From P52-10 sp041397365 (GTDB lineage: Bacteria; Pseudomonadota; Alphaproteobacteria; Rhizobiales; Xanthobacteraceae): a stretch of DNA of 64,000 bases. The DNA is taken from positions 162,434 to 226,433 of the forward strand of contig JAWKWT010000009.1 of NCBI GenBank assembly GCA_041397365.1, written 5' to 3'. Position numbers and translations under genes: made by a program. Below the pieces are notes generated by a model. The model was not told where the DNA came from. It saw only the letters and a program-made list of their open reading frames with translations, and did not search any database. This document shows, one piece after another, positions 35,709 through 46,490 of the stretch (position 1 is the first letter of the stretch; each line of letters starts with the position of its first letter).

Positions 35709-36612
35709 AACACGCGACATCGCCTTAGTCGTCGACGATTCCCCCGAAACACTGCGCATGCTCACCGATGCGCTCGATGCAGCGGGCATGACAGTGATGG
35801 TTGCGCTGGACGGCAATGCGGCGATCCGCATTGCGCAGCAGATCCGGCCAAACATCGTGCTGCTCGACGCCATCATGCCCGGCATCGACGGATTCGAGAC
35901 TTGCCGCAGGCTGAAACGCGAAACCTCGGTCGCCAACGCGCCGGTGATCTTTATGACCGGCCTGAGCGAAACCGAGCACATCGTAAAGGGGCTGGAAGCC
36001 GGTGGCGTCGATTACGTCACAAAGCCGATTGCGATTCCGGAAATGCTCGCGCGCATTCGGGTCCATTTGGCCAATGCCCGCATCGCCAACAGTACGCGTG
36101 CGGCGCTCGATGCTGCCGAGCGCTATCTGTTTGCCGTCAACGTCAAAGGAGAGCTGCTTTGGGCGACGCCGGAGGCGCAACGTCTCCTCGATGCGCAGCA
36201 GACCACTCTCGAGCAGGACCTAATTGTTCTACCAGCACAGCAGATGGAATGGGTTTTCAAGAGCGAGCAGTCGCAAGTGGCACCTCTGTTCACGGACTGG
36301 CAAATACAGGGGAATAAGTTACATCTGAACTATCTTGGAAAACTTGCTCCTAGCGAATTTCTCTTACGTCTGACGATCGAAGCCAAATCCACGGCCGCGA
36401 GCGATCATCTCAAGGAATTGGGCCTGACGGTTCGAGAGACAGAAGTTCTGTCTTGGTTGAGCAAGGGCAAGACCAACCGCGATATTGCGCAGATTCTTGG
36501 TCTCAGCCCGCGCACGATAGACAAACACCTTGAACAGATTTACGCAAAACTCGGGGTCGAGAATCGGACTGCGGCAGCGACCATTGCCGTGCGGATTGCT
36601 CGCCGCGAATGA
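35698..36612 (+). CDS. Response regulator with receiver, middle domain and LuxR helix-turn-helix
   Basis: A 304-residue regulator. The receiver has acidic VVDDSPETLR, Asp57 in VLLDAIMPG and Lys in YVTKPI. Residues 135-230 form a PAS-like middle segment (YLFAVNVKGELLWATPEAQRLLDAQ). The C-terminal LuxR helix-turn-helix reads LTVRETEVLSWLSKGKTNRDIAQILGLSPRTIDKHLEQIYAKLGVENR. The start overlaps the end of the permease-kinase by 11 bases, so they are a cognate pair. The target is probably the divergent urt/fmd promoter. Confidence 0.9.
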   Translation: MNTETRDIALVVDDSPETLRMLTDALDAAGMTVMVALDGNAAIRIAQQIRPNIVLLDAIMPGIDGFETCRRLKRETSVANAPVIFMTGLSETEHIVKGLEAGGVDYVTKPIAIPEMLARIRVHLANARIANSTRAALDAAERYLFAVNVKGELLWATPEAQRLLDAQQTTLEQDLIVLPAQQMEWVFKSEQSQVAPLFTDWQIQGNKLHLNYLGKLAPSEFLLRLTIEAKSTAASDHLKELGLTVRETEVLSWLSKGKTNRDIAQILGLSPRTIDKHLEQIYAKLGVENRTAAATIAVRIARRE

Positions 36613-36970
36613 GATTCCGCCGGTTCACGGAAGAGCTTCGCAGCGGCCATCTCATCCAAGGCTCCGGTGTTTGGCAACTCGGCTAAACTATGCCTTTCAT
36701 TAGGATCGTCACAGAAAGCTAGTCGCGCCCCATTCATGCCAGGCGAAATTGGCAGCGCAGCCAACAGAAGGGAATAAGATCCGAGAGGTCCAAGGCGAGA
36801 TTTAGGTTACTGTCGACCAACGCTTGAACCCGCACCCAACGGGCTTCGCGCAACAGGGAAGCAGTCCCGATTCAGGCGTTTGTAGACACGTTGGTGCGCG
36901 AGCAGGATTCGAGCCCTCACAGAATCTGCCCTGCTGAGGGCTGAGTCGGCTCGCTTTCAAAGCAGAAGGA
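36613..36970. other. Intergenic region between regulator and TRAP genes
   Basis: About 358 bases without a plausible gene. It separates the convergent regulator gene and the TRAP large permease gene. Around 36890-36955 the minus strand carries a faint tRNA-like 3' end, but it does not fold properly. No terminator with a clear T run was found. Confidence 0.4.
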
Positions 36971-38278
36971 TTAGTTCAGCTTCGACGGAAGCCAAGTTGA
37001 GATTTCAGGAAACGAAATCAGGATCGACATGATGATCACCTCCGCAGCGATAAACCAGCCGACACCCTTGAAGATCGTCGTAATCGGCACTGTATCGCCG
37101 ACGACACCTTTCACCACATAGACGTTCAATCCGACCGGCGGCGTCAGCAAGCCGATCTCGATGTACTTCACGATGATGACACCGACCCAAATCATATCGA
37201 CTTTCAAGGCGACGAACATCGGATGGAAGACCGGCAGCGTAAGCAGCAGCAGACCGAGAGGGTCCAAGAAGCATCCGAGGATCAGATAGACAATCGAAAC
37301 GCCGAGCACGAGCATCAGGGGATCAAGCGACCAGGCAGATACCGCGGAGGCCATAAATGCCGGAAGGCCGCAGAACGCCAGCAGGCGCGTGAGCATCAAC
37401 GCGCCGATTGCGACGAAGAAAATGCTTGCAGTGCTTTCGAGCGTCTCAATCAGGCTCGTCTTCATGACCGACAACGACATGGTACGACGAAGGATGCCGA
37501 TAATGATGGCAAAGATCGCGCCGAGCGCCGCAGCCTCTGTCGCCGTCGTGAAGCCACTGTATATTCCGCCGATCACTCCCAGGACCAGCAGCGGAATCGG
37601 CCAGACCTCCTTCAACGATCGGATTTTTTCCGACAGCGTCGGATTGTCCTCGACCGGCGGGGCGAGCTCGGGCCAGACAAGGCAGCGGCCGATGATCATG
37701 GCAGCATATACAAAAGCCGTCAGCAGCCCGGGAAATACGCCGGCCAGCAGCAATGCTCCGATCGAGGTTTCCGTGAACCAGCCGTAGATGACGAACAAGA
37801 TACTGGGCGGGATCAATGAGCCCAGCGTCCCGGCCGCGGCGACGACGCCCGTGGCGAGCGCTTTGTCGTAATTCATCTTCAGCATTTCGGGGATCGCGAG
37901 GCGACCCATGGCAGCCGCGGTCGCCAGGCTCGACCCCGATGCCGCCGCAAAACCAGCAGACGCAAAGTTGGTCGCAACCGCGAGGCCGCCAGGCAGGCGG
38001 CTCAACCAAAGCCGCGCACAACTGAAAAGACTCGACGTCAGGCCTGTATGGAAGGCAACGGCCCCCATGAGAACGAACATCGGCACGGCCGATAGGGACC
38101 AGTTGGCGCCGAACTCAAACGGCAAATCGCCAAAAACGCCAAGCGCGGATTCCACACCACGAACCCACATGAGTCCGATCAAGGACACACTTCCAAGGGC
38201 AATACCGATCGGCACCCGAATGGCCATGAGAAATAGCGCGACGACAATGACTGTCGCGGCAACAGCAAGATTCGACAT
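36971..38278 (-). CDS. dctM: TRAP transporter large permease (DctM)
   Basis: A 435-residue DctM-family protein with about twelve helices. LPGGLAVATNFASAGFAAASGSSLATAAAMGRLAIPEMLKMNYDKALATGVVAAAGTLGSLIPPSILFVIYG is the conserved central region, and the C-terminal LTPPVGLNVYVVKGV is also typical. It couples Na+ or H+ movement to uptake of an organic acid brought by the DctP protein. It lies 15 bases behind dctQ. Confidence 0.93.
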   Translation of the reverse strand: MSNLAVAATVIVVALFLMAIRVPIGIALGSVSLIGLMWVRGVESALGVFGDLPFEFGANWSLSAVPMFVLMGAVAFHTGLTSSLFSCARLWLSRLPGGLAVATNFASAGFAAASGSSLATAAAMGRLAIPEMLKMNYDKALATGVVAAAGTLGSLIPPSILFVIYGWFTETSIGALLLAGVFPGLLTAFVYAAMIIGRCLVWPELAPPVEDNPTLSEKIRSLKEVWPIPLLVLGVIGGIYSGFTTATEAAALGAIFAIIIGILRRTMSLSVMKTSLIETLESTASIFFVAIGALMLTRLLAFCGLPAFMASAVSAWSLDPLMLVLGVSIVYLILGCFLDPLGLLLLTLPVFHPMFVALKVDMIWVGVIIVKYIEIGLLTPPVGLNVYVVKGVVGDTVPITTIFKGVGWFIAAEVIIMSILISFPEISTWLPSKLN

Positions 38279-38293
38279 GAATGTCTCCAGACT

Positions 38294-38824
38294 TCAAACC
38301 GCGGCAGCGTGGCCCGAATCCACTCGCCCTGTTTGCCCCGTCAGCGCATGGCGAAAATCGCTCCACCCCTGGTGGACGATGACAAGGAGCATCACAAAAA
38401 GCGGAATCGGAAGAAGCCACCTTGATGGCCACACGGGAAGATCGAAATAGGTGGCATCCTGCGCCTCGCCCAACATTGTTTCATGGACAGCCGTGTTGAA
38501 GGAGAGGACGAACAGCGTGCCGATATAAAGAAACGCCAGGATCGACGTTACGCCTTCGACCCAGGCCATCTTCCTGGGTTCGAGATTTTGCGTGAACAAT
38601 TCGACAGTCAGGTGTTTCCGGTGAAATTGAACGTAAGCAATCGGTAGATAGATGGTCGCGATCATGTAGTACCAGGCGACGATTTCGAGCGTCGCCGGGA
38701 CCGGCTTGTCGAAGAATGATTTTCCGATGATATCCGCACCGATATGCAGCATCATGATCGTTGCGGCAGCGCCACCGACAAGCAGCAGCGCCGCCGACAC
38801 TTTTTCCAGAACTCGTTCGAACAT
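38294..38824 (-). CDS. dctQ: TRAP transporter small permease (DctQ)
   Basis: A 176-residue four-helix protein. LLVGGAAATIMMLHIGADIIGKSFF, VAWYYMIATIYLPIAYVQFHRKHLTVELF and SILAFLYIGTLFVLS follow the DctQ pattern. It stabilises the large permease. It lies 13 bases behind dctP in a three-gene operon. Confidence 0.9.
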   Translation of the reverse strand: MFERVLEKVSAALLLVGGAAATIMMLHIGADIIGKSFFDKPVPATLEIVAWYYMIATIYLPIAYVQFHRKHLTVELFTQNLEPRKMAWVEGVTSILAFLYIGTLFVLSFNTAVHETMLGEAQDATYFDLPVWPSRWLLPIPLFVMLLVIVHQGWSDFRHALTGQTGRVDSGHAAAV

Positions 38825-38837
38825 GGCGAGCCGTCCG

Positions 38838-39983
38838 TCAGCTCTTGAGATCGAACAGCTTCGCCTTGTCGTAGATCTCTTCCTTTAACTTCGCCTCATA
38901 TTTGTCCCACTGCGCCTTGTCCCATTGACCGTCTCCGATCTCCCTGACGATCTTTGTCCACTTGTCGACGGCGGTGCGGAATTTCGCCTGAAGCTTTTCC
39001 GGATCCTTGACACCGCGCGACTTGGCACGCGCGGCAACGCGCGCGACTTCGCCGGACCGAAACTTGTCCACGCCGCCCCCCAAACTTGCGTCCGGCTTGA
39101 TGAACTTGACGCCCTTCGCGAGCGCCTCCTTCTTCACATTTTCATCGTCGGCCTCGTAACCTTCGGCCATCGCACGCACAACGTGGGGAAGCGGAACCAG
39201 CATCGCCTGTCGCTCCTTGTCGCTGAGCTTCTTCCACGTATCGATGTTCATGTTGATGATGTTGGTGCCATGGTACGTGCCCAAGGATCGGTCCGTGACC
39301 GTATGAGCGACTTCCCACAGCGTGTATGTCTTGAGCCACGGAATCGGGCCGAGGGCGCAATCAAGCTGACCTCGCTGCATGCCTTCGTAGATTTCCGAAC
39401 TCGTCAGATTGACGGGAACGCCGCCAAGTCCCGCAACCAACGCTCCCATCGATCCCGTCGCGCGAACTTTCTTGCCTTTGACATCCGCCAGCGTTTTAAT
39501 CTCGGCCTTGTTGCACATGAAGTAATACGGCGTCAGCGAATAGCTGGCGAATGCGATAATGTTGTTCTTGCGGTAATCGCCCTGCAGTTCGGGGCTGTCG
39601 ACGACAAGCATCTGGTTGACCGCGCCTGTCATGATGCGGGCATCTTCTCCCCACACCGCCAAATCGCTGAGTGAGGTGCTGACGGGCACATCTGTCGGTG
39701 AGTAGACATCCGCCAGAAGTCCCATATCGAATGCGCCGGTTCCTAACGACTTGAGCGCCGCCTTGCCGTTGGCGAGAGCCCCACCTGGAAAGATTTCAAA
39801 CTTGAGCGATCCGCCCGTCTCCTTTTCAACCGTCTTGAAGTAAGGCTCCAGGCCTCTCGTCTGAACGGGATGAATGCTGGAAAGAGTATGCGAGTATACG
39901 ATCTTCCGCTGCGCAAAGGCGTCGCCTGAAAACAGCGCGACGCCGGCAACTGCAATTGCAATCGTCGAATAGGAAAAGCTCAT
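38838..39983 (-). CDS. dctP: TRAP transporter substrate-binding protein (DctP)
   Basis: A 381-residue periplasmic protein with a cleavable signal (IAIAVAGVALFSGDAFAQ). DctP-fold features are SSIHPVQTRGLEPYFKTVEKETGG, VKGKKVRATGSMGALVAGLGGVPVNLTSSEIYEGMQRGQLDCALGP, where the Arg of KVRATG normally binds the substrate carboxylate. GGGAGGG precedes the ATG by four bases. The ligand is unknown. Confidence 0.92.
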   Translation of the reverse strand: MSFSYSTIAIAVAGVALFSGDAFAQRKIVYSHTLSSIHPVQTRGLEPYFKTVEKETGGSLKFEIFPGGALANGKAALKSLGTGAFDMGLLADVYSPTDVPVSTSLSDLAVWGEDARIMTGAVNQMLVVDSPELQGDYRKNNIIAFASYSLTPYYFMCNKAEIKTLADVKGKKVRATGSMGALVAGLGGVPVNLTSSEIYEGMQRGQLDCALGPIPWLKTYTLWEVAHTVTDRSLGTYHGTNIINMNIDTWKKLSDKERQAMLVPLPHVVRAMAEGYEADDENVKKEALAKGVKFIKPDASLGGGVDKFRSGEVARVAARAKSRGVKDPEKLQAKFRTAVDKWTKIVREIGDGQWDKAQWDKYEAKLKEEIYDKAKLFDLKS

Positions 39984-40190
39984 CGATCCCTCCCGTGGTC
40001 TGCTTTTTAGGGTGACTGTTTTTTATTGTGCCGGGCGCTTCTCTGGTGCCCATGCGCCTTCAGGGGCTTTTCACAAACGGTCTCACGACTCGACTTGCTC
40101 GGCAAGCAGAGTTGGGTCGCATTAAAAAAAATTATTAAGGCAAAGTGTTATCAACTGTACGTCGCCAGACAAATAATGTGGCAGCGATGT

Positions 40191-40496
40191 TTACTTATTT
40201 CCGTTAGCGAGCAAACTGCAAAGCCCTGCAGCTTTGTCTGCTGCCTCGCCGACTTTGGCTTTCTCAGACTCCAGGTCGAGCGATATCGCGGATGGCGTCG
40301 CACTTTCAATGCCAAAGCCGTCCGCCAGGTGTCGAAGAACCCGTATGTCGCAAGGCGTCGACCGGAAGGCGATTGCGGGAAAAGCCTCGGCAAGTTGGCC
40401 GCGCAATTCGAGGTCTCCAATAAAATAGACGGGCCGCTGCCCCGCATCGACGGACATCGAGTACGGCTGCTGCGCCAGCTTGCGGCAGAAAGGCAC
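40191..40496 (-). CDS. Hypothetical protein, 101 aa (doubtful)
   Basis: A minus-strand frame of 101 residues has a believable mixed composition (DAGQRPVYFIGDLELRGQLAEAF, IRVLRHLADGFGIES, then an acidic, Ala-rich end). No family is recognised. Overlapping frames on both strands are also open. It lies at the boundary between the TRAP operon and the accessory region. Confidence 0.3.
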   Translation of the reverse strand: MPFCRKLAQQPYSMSVDAGQRPVYFIGDLELRGQLAEAFPAIAFRSTPCDIRVLRHLADGFGIESATPSAISLDLESEKAKVGEAADKAAGLCSLLANGNK

Positions 40497-40602
40497 GCGG
40501 GATCGTCGAAGCCTCGCGGGCCGACTGCAATACTGTCAGACCCCATTCGAACCTTGGCAGCTTAGCGCCGTCAGCATTCGCAAACCGACCCTCCGTGGAA
40601 GG

Positions 40603-43600
40603 TCAGAATGAAGCCGGGCCTAACCTATGACCGACAGGAAATTGGGGAGCACGTCTCACCTCATCGCCAAACGCGTCGGCTGTAGCCGCGGCCAACTCGT
40701 GACGAACAAAAAAGAGATTAGTTTCCACCCCATCTAAGGTGACCGTCATTTCTTCATCGTGCTCTATCGAGGCCAACGCACGTACGAACGTAGAATCGAT
40801 ATTCAAGACCCCATTTTCCATATCGTCAGGACCCGAGATAATCTCAAAACTGAGCGTTCTCTCACTTTCGGCGTCCGATAGCCGAACAACCACACGATCA
40901 CCGATACCAAACACAGTTTTAGGTGCAGGTCCTGAAGGTATATCAACCGCGGAGTCCTGCTCCCTGTCTTCGCGTGACTCTTCAGGTAGCAACTCGTCAC
41001 CGACCTCGCGGTGCTCGGTATACGCGTACGCAGATTGCTGAGCACCGATCGGTTCGATTTCCATACGCTGAAGAGTCGCAACGAGGTCGCCCACCACCGC
41101 TTCGGTATCTAGTGTGAAATCCGACCCAAAGCATCGCCAGAAAGTCCAGCCCACGCGTTCCAGCGTCCGCTGACGGCGCATATCATCGTGCCAGCGCTCA
41201 GGACCGTGATAGGCATCGCCATCACATTCAATCGCTAGGCGCCGCCCGCCCTCACCTTCGACAACGAGATCGATAAAGTACCCCTGAGAACCAACTTGGG
41301 GGGTCACCTTGTAGCCGCGCGAGGAAAGCTGATTGAACATATCGCGCTCAAAACCCGACTCGCAGAGCTCAAGGAGGTTGCCGGATCGATCGGCTGATGT
41401 CGGCATCGGCTCCCGGAAGTGCTGGATCACCTTGGCTTTCAAATCGTTGGGATTCAGGTGTTCGAGCGCGACCGAGCGGACCAGATACATCCGATCGCGG
41501 GCGCGAGAGAGCGCGACATTGAAACGCTGCGCATACTGTTGTGCCGTTTGCGACTGCTTGCTATGCGGATCGGCGATCATCGATAAAAATACGATATCTC
41601 GCTCGTTGCCCTGCAGAGCGGCGCTGTCACCGCATACGATCTGATGGCGGATGAACGTTTCTTCGCCGAGGCGTTCAAGGAGCTGCCGCTGGATCAGCGC
41701 GGCTTGTGGTGCGCCGATTAGCGAGATCACGCCGATCGTCCGGGGTCGTCCCGATCCAGCGACAATCGCCTGCGCTGGATCGTCGAGCAGCGCGGCGATC
41801 TCATCGACAATGACCTCCGCTTCGCGTGGATTGATCTTGGTCTTGCCTCTTCTTCGTCCATCACGCACAAAGATATCGATCAGCGGCGGATCCATCCGCT
41901 CGCTGGCGGTTGGTACGCGCAAAGGAATCAACGGCTGGGTGTAGAATCTAGTCGAGAAGCGGATGATCGGCTCGACGCAGCGGAAGTGCTCCTTCAGCAT
42001 AACAAAATTGCCGGGGAACATCACCTTGGCAAGATCGTAAAGTGAACCACCCGGCTCGATCTGCGTGCGGTAAGGCAAATTCCGCAGATGGTTGTTGCGC
42101 AGCCGCCGGATGTTGGCGAGCGACACGAATGCGGCAGTTGGGCTGACCTGCTTGTCGTCGCCGACCACCAACAGCTTCTTGCCGCGCAAAATTGCCGGTA
42201 AATCCTTGGCATCCGACTGCGATGCCTCATCCAAAATCACCAGGTCGAAGCTGTTCAGCTTTGAGGGCAATTGTTCGGACACACGCCACGCCGGCATAAT
42301 CCAGCAGGGCACCGCATCGTAACAGTTCTCCATCGCCTCGCGCGCGTCGCGGCGGAACAGCACGGCGCGGCTGCCGGTGCCAGCACCAATGCGATTGACG
42401 ATATTGGCAAAGATGCCGAGCGCTGTCTTGTGGGCATTGGTCATTAAGGCCGACAAGTTATAGAATGTCTGCTGTTTCACGAGTTCGGCAAAAGTTTCAC
42501 GCAAGCGCCGCTCGGTATCAGCCCGTTCGCGGTGCAGCTGCTCAAGGCGACGGACCGAACGGTCGACTCAAGATAGCCCATTGAGCAACCCCATGCCCCC
42601 ATGCCGCTTCGTGGTCGCCTGGCAGACAAGGATCTGCCCCCTCCTCCGTCAGGATCGATAGCAGCCGCTCGGACCAGAGTGGCGCTCCGCCAGCGGCCAC
42701 CAAGTGCGCGCCGGAAACAAGATCGGTGAAATACGGCGCCAGGTGATGCAAGCGCACAAACTCTTCGCGGAGCGTCGCCCACCGCTGCTCGAGATCCTCG
42801 GCGGTCAGGGTCGATGCACCCAAATCCTCATCAACGATACGTTGAGCGTCGGCGACGCAGCGAAGACCATCTTCCATCAATGTCGCGCGAAGCGCTTTGA
42901 TGCGATCTTTGATCTCGCTCAGTCGGGCTGCGCGCACCGACCTTGAGAGGGCATCCGACAATCCCTCGATGACCGATTGGTCGGCGGTGAGCTTGGTCGC
43001 TGCGGTCCTGTCGCGTAGAGCATCGTGCAACGCGTTCTGAACCGTTGCGAGTCGGTTGGGGATATCACTACTCAAACTCTCAAGCTGGACCAGCAAGGTG
43101 TCAAGCTCAGCGATCGAGTCCTCGGAAAAGTCGACCGAGGAAGGAAAAGCCAACAACCCGCGTAGCGCATGCCAGCGCGCGCGCAATTCGGGCATCCGCC
43201 GGCGCAACTGAACGTACTTGAAGGCGTGTTGCCAATCTTCCGGTGCCGCAGGCGCCCGACCCGCTACCCTCACTTGATCGAAGTGCGGCTTATGGGCCCG
43301 GTTTCCAAACGCCAACATTCCAAAGGGATTCTTGCCTTCGCACAACGCTGTCCAGACCGATGCAGTCGGGTCCGCCATCGCGCTGGCGGGGCAACTGACC
43401 GGTCGGGCGAAGAACGGCTGGTTGCTGCGCAAGTGATCGCGCACCGCGTTGACAAAATCGAACAGCACCGGGTTGGCTTTGCGCATCCGTTCATCACGGG
43501 CCATGTACCGACGGACCAATTCGGCCGCCCAAGGCTCGGAAGCGTTTGCGCGCAGGCTCTGCGCCAGCATCTCCAGTGTCGACGCCAACTCGCCGGCCCT

Positions 43601-45652
43601 CACGGGGCCAAGATGCGCCAAAACCTTTTTGACCTGCTGATCATAGTCGGAAATGACGGCCGATAGCTCGCTTGCCTCACGCAGATCCAAGTGCCAGCTC
43701 GCTAATTCTGCGGCCGATGGTAGGATCGCAACTTCAGGCAGCGCTTTGCCGAGATAATCCAAATCAGCGCCGATTGCGCGGCGTGCGGCTTTCAGCCTCG
43801 CGATCACTTCGTTGCTAAGACCGGCATCGGCAAAAGACTTTGTGGGACGGTCCACAAACCATCCCAACCGCTCCTTGCTCTCCGCAAGCTGCTTGGCGAG
43901 GTCGAAGGTGGTCAGCTCGGTACCGGGCACATGCTTAAGGTGCACTTCGGCCACCTTCTCGATTTGGTCGTCCAAGAATTTGATGCGCTGCCGGGCTACG
44001 ATGATCTTCCTTGAGAGCTCGGCAACCAACGCACGCTGCTTGGGCATATTTGCGGTGACGCGGTTGACGACCTCCAGCATCAGCTGCACCGCCTTCTCGA
44101 TTTGCTTTGCCCCTTCCCTCTCTGAGGTGGTGACGCTGATCGCCAGATCCCGAATGCCTTCGGGCAAATGCTCGCGCACCACACGCAACGCGGTTTCCCC
44201 GTGCGACACCACCAGCACGCGCTTGCCCGTTGCCAGCATGTGGCTGATGATGTTGGCGATGGTGTGCGTCTTACCCGTGCCGGGTGGGCCTTGCACCACG
44301 ATCCCATCGGCTTTCTCCAACCGACGGATAATCTGGACCTGATCTTCGTTGAACGCCTTTGGGAAAAACAGATCGCCATGCTCGGGATCAATCGGCTCCG
44401 ATACCGTTTCCGGAGCGAGATTACTTGTGATCTTTGGCCCGAGCGGTTCGAACACACCAACGGGCTCGTCGCGCGCTCCCAAGATCAGCGTACGCGCGGC
44501 GCCGGTGATCTCTGCGACAGCCCCTTCCTCCGGCGCAACCTCGTTCTTCAAGCGCACGATGTCACGCAGCACCGCGTTCATGGAACGTCGGCGGGCGTAG
44601 ACGACCCATCGATCATTCAACAGCAGATTCTCGCCCGTTGGTTCAGGCGGCGCCAGGTTACGTGCCAGACCGCGGCGCGATTCAGGCAGGTATTCAAAAT
44701 CGTTGTCGAGCTGCCCCCCGCAGCGCTTCAACACGGAAGCAAAAGATTCTGGGCGGAATGGGGACATCCCATCGGGCTCATCCCGCTCGACGATTAATAG
44801 TGCCTGTTGGCAAGCTTGCTCGGCCAACTGAACCTGGTCTTCGGCGAGGTTGTCGAAGGCGCGCAAACTAACGTTCGGCGAGACATGGCGGGGCCGGATC
44901 AGCACGTCCGCGCCTTTGTCGTCGGACACCTCAAGCTCGACGCCCAGCTCGATCAACGGCAAGTCAATCTCGATACCGTTCCTGCGCCACTTGGCGTGAC
45001 CAATCGCCCAAATGACCTCGATCGACTCGGATGCACCTGATTGTGAAAGCCGCTGTGCCAGATCGAACAGCTTTTGGTATGCGTAGATCGACTGCCTGCG
45101 AGGCAGTTCTCTCCCCGCCCACGTTGTCCACGTGCCGTCAATGTACCGGGACGCCGCCGCCTCCGTCTCCGGCCGGTCCTCCAATCGGTAAAAGACATCA
45201 AACAGCGGCTCCGCTTGCTTGGCGGACGCTACGTTGAGCTCAATTGAGTCTACTGCAGAGCAATCTTCGGCGCGGAGTCGGCCGGCAGTAATCAACTCGT
45301 CCTTGGCCGATTGCGAAATGCGCTCGTGCACCGCTTCGTTCAAGGTTGGAGTTCAACAGGATCATCGACCCAATGACCCATGCTTCGAGATTTTCAGGCA
45401 CGATTGAGGACGCCGTACGCTGCAACCGCTGAATACGCAGCCAGACCGGTCCTTCATCGTCCACCTTGTTCAGCGTGACCAGGCAGTTTCGAGTTCGTGT
45501 TCATGCACGACGAAAGATGAGCCATCCGGAAGTTTATGTTGGCTCAATCGATGCGGGACTCGCTCATCGAGCTTCACAAGCGCATTCACATAGTTCAGGA
45601 GCTCTTCGAAGCGTTCGGCAGCCTTCTCGGCTTCAGTTACCTTTTCGTTCAA
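40603..45652 (-). pseudogene. Giant superfamily 1 helicase with C-terminal Vsr/DUF559-like nuclease, probable phage-defence gene, frameshifted
   Basis: Read from 45652 with three frame corrections (near 45480, 45350 and 42570) this is one protein of about 1680 residues. After an N-terminal region of unknown fold comes Walker A (GIVVQGPPGTGKTHTIANIISHML), a long helical insert, then Walker B with DEASQSDAKDLPAIL and GDDKQVSP, and the later helicase motifs (VSLIGAPQAALI, QGNERDIVFLSM, VALSRARDRMYLVRS). The last part, RGYKVTPQVGSQGYFIDLVVEGEGGRRLAIECDGDAYH and RRQRTLERVGWTFWRC, is a Vsr/DUF559-type nuclease with the D-ExD core. The build resembles Hhe-type single-gene defence proteins, though a clear DUF4011 was not seen. 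The frameshift at 45350 lies in a CC run. Confidence 0.75.
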
Positions 45653-45737
45653 GCGTCAGCCCCCCGCCTTGCTGTCAAATAGAGTATCGCCTCTCCTCCG
45701 ACAGTCACCAATTTTCTTCTTAAGCAATGCGTCGCAG

Positions 45738-46036
45738 CAACCGACGCCTTGTTGCACACCACTCCAATCGCGGCAGCCAATATGCCAGCGATCAGTTCCA
45801 GCGTCTGATGGCGGATCGGGGCGGCATCTGTCCGATGAGCTGGTCAGGCAAACATCTCGGACAATGCTTCGATGGAGAGCTTCTTCTCCTCGCTCAACAC
45901 GGAGAGAATTGCACGGAAGGTCGATCGAACACGTGACGAGGCAAGGGTTGACCTGTTTGACTACATCGAGCGTTTCTAAAGTCCAAAGCGCATGCATTCG
46001 ACGATTGGACATCTGAGCCCTATGCAGTTCGAGTAG
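45738..46036 (+). mobile_element. IS3-family transposase C-terminal remnant
   Basis: Fragments of an IS3-family OrfB integrase core lie in shifting frames: HHSNRGSQYASDQFQRLMADRGGICPMS (with the second catalytic Asp region missing upstream), an ESFFSSL-like DDE Glu segment in another frame, and FDYIERF then PKRMHSTIGHLSPMQFE to TAG at 46034-46036. The first half of the transposase is absent. It is a decayed copy of a different IS from the IS407-group copies nearby. Confidence 0.6.
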
Positions 46037-46080
46037 AAGGCTGGAGCTTAAGCCGGTGTCAATGAAACTGGGTGCAGGTC

Positions 46081-46439
46081 GGACTTCGACGTTGCTGCGG
46101 CGAGCGGAATTCGAACCTTGGCAAATTTGAATCCCGTAAGTTCTTATTTTGAAGAAGAAAAAATTCCGCACTCAGACGGTGCAGTACAGAGCTTCGGAGA
46201 AGCGCGGCATTTGGAGAAGGAAAATCGACGACTGTAAAAGGACCCGGTACGGACTCGAGGCCCAAAACAGCTGCGATAGCAGCGATATTCCTAGTCCCAA
46301 TGGATCGCGGGGAGAACCCGCTACGGAAGTTCGCTGGCGGAGGGAGAGGTACCGCCAACACACCTTCTCTGATTCTCGCGGCCAACACGACAAATCTAGC
46401 CCCGCATCGCCCGCGACAGCTTCGGACCGTAGGCGCGGC
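46081..46439. other. Gap between IS remnants
   Basis: About 360 bases between the IS3 remnant and the shared flank of the IS407-group copy. Several short open frames exist on both strands, but none shows a family motif. Probably debris of former insertions. Confidence 0.35.
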
Positions 46440-46490
46440 TGACGTGCCCCCCGTAGTTCCTGCCACTGATAAGTTGGGTCCATTGATCGG
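46440..46490. repeat. 51-bp flank shared with the IS copy at 58.3 kb
   Basis: The reverse complement of this stretch matches 59539-59590 with two mismatches and one indel. It begins TGACGTGCCCCCC, almost the same as the left terminal repeat of the IS at 58305. Thus the two IS copies share sequence beyond the inner end TGAAGTGCACCCC. Confidence 0.7.

Noticed and set aside
36890..36955. tRNA-like 3' end on the minus strand (CTCGAATCC followed by GCTCGC and a CACCA-like end)
   Set aside because: The T arm has a mismatch, the loop lacks the TTC start, and no anticodon arm or D arm can be folded upstream. At best a decayed remnant.
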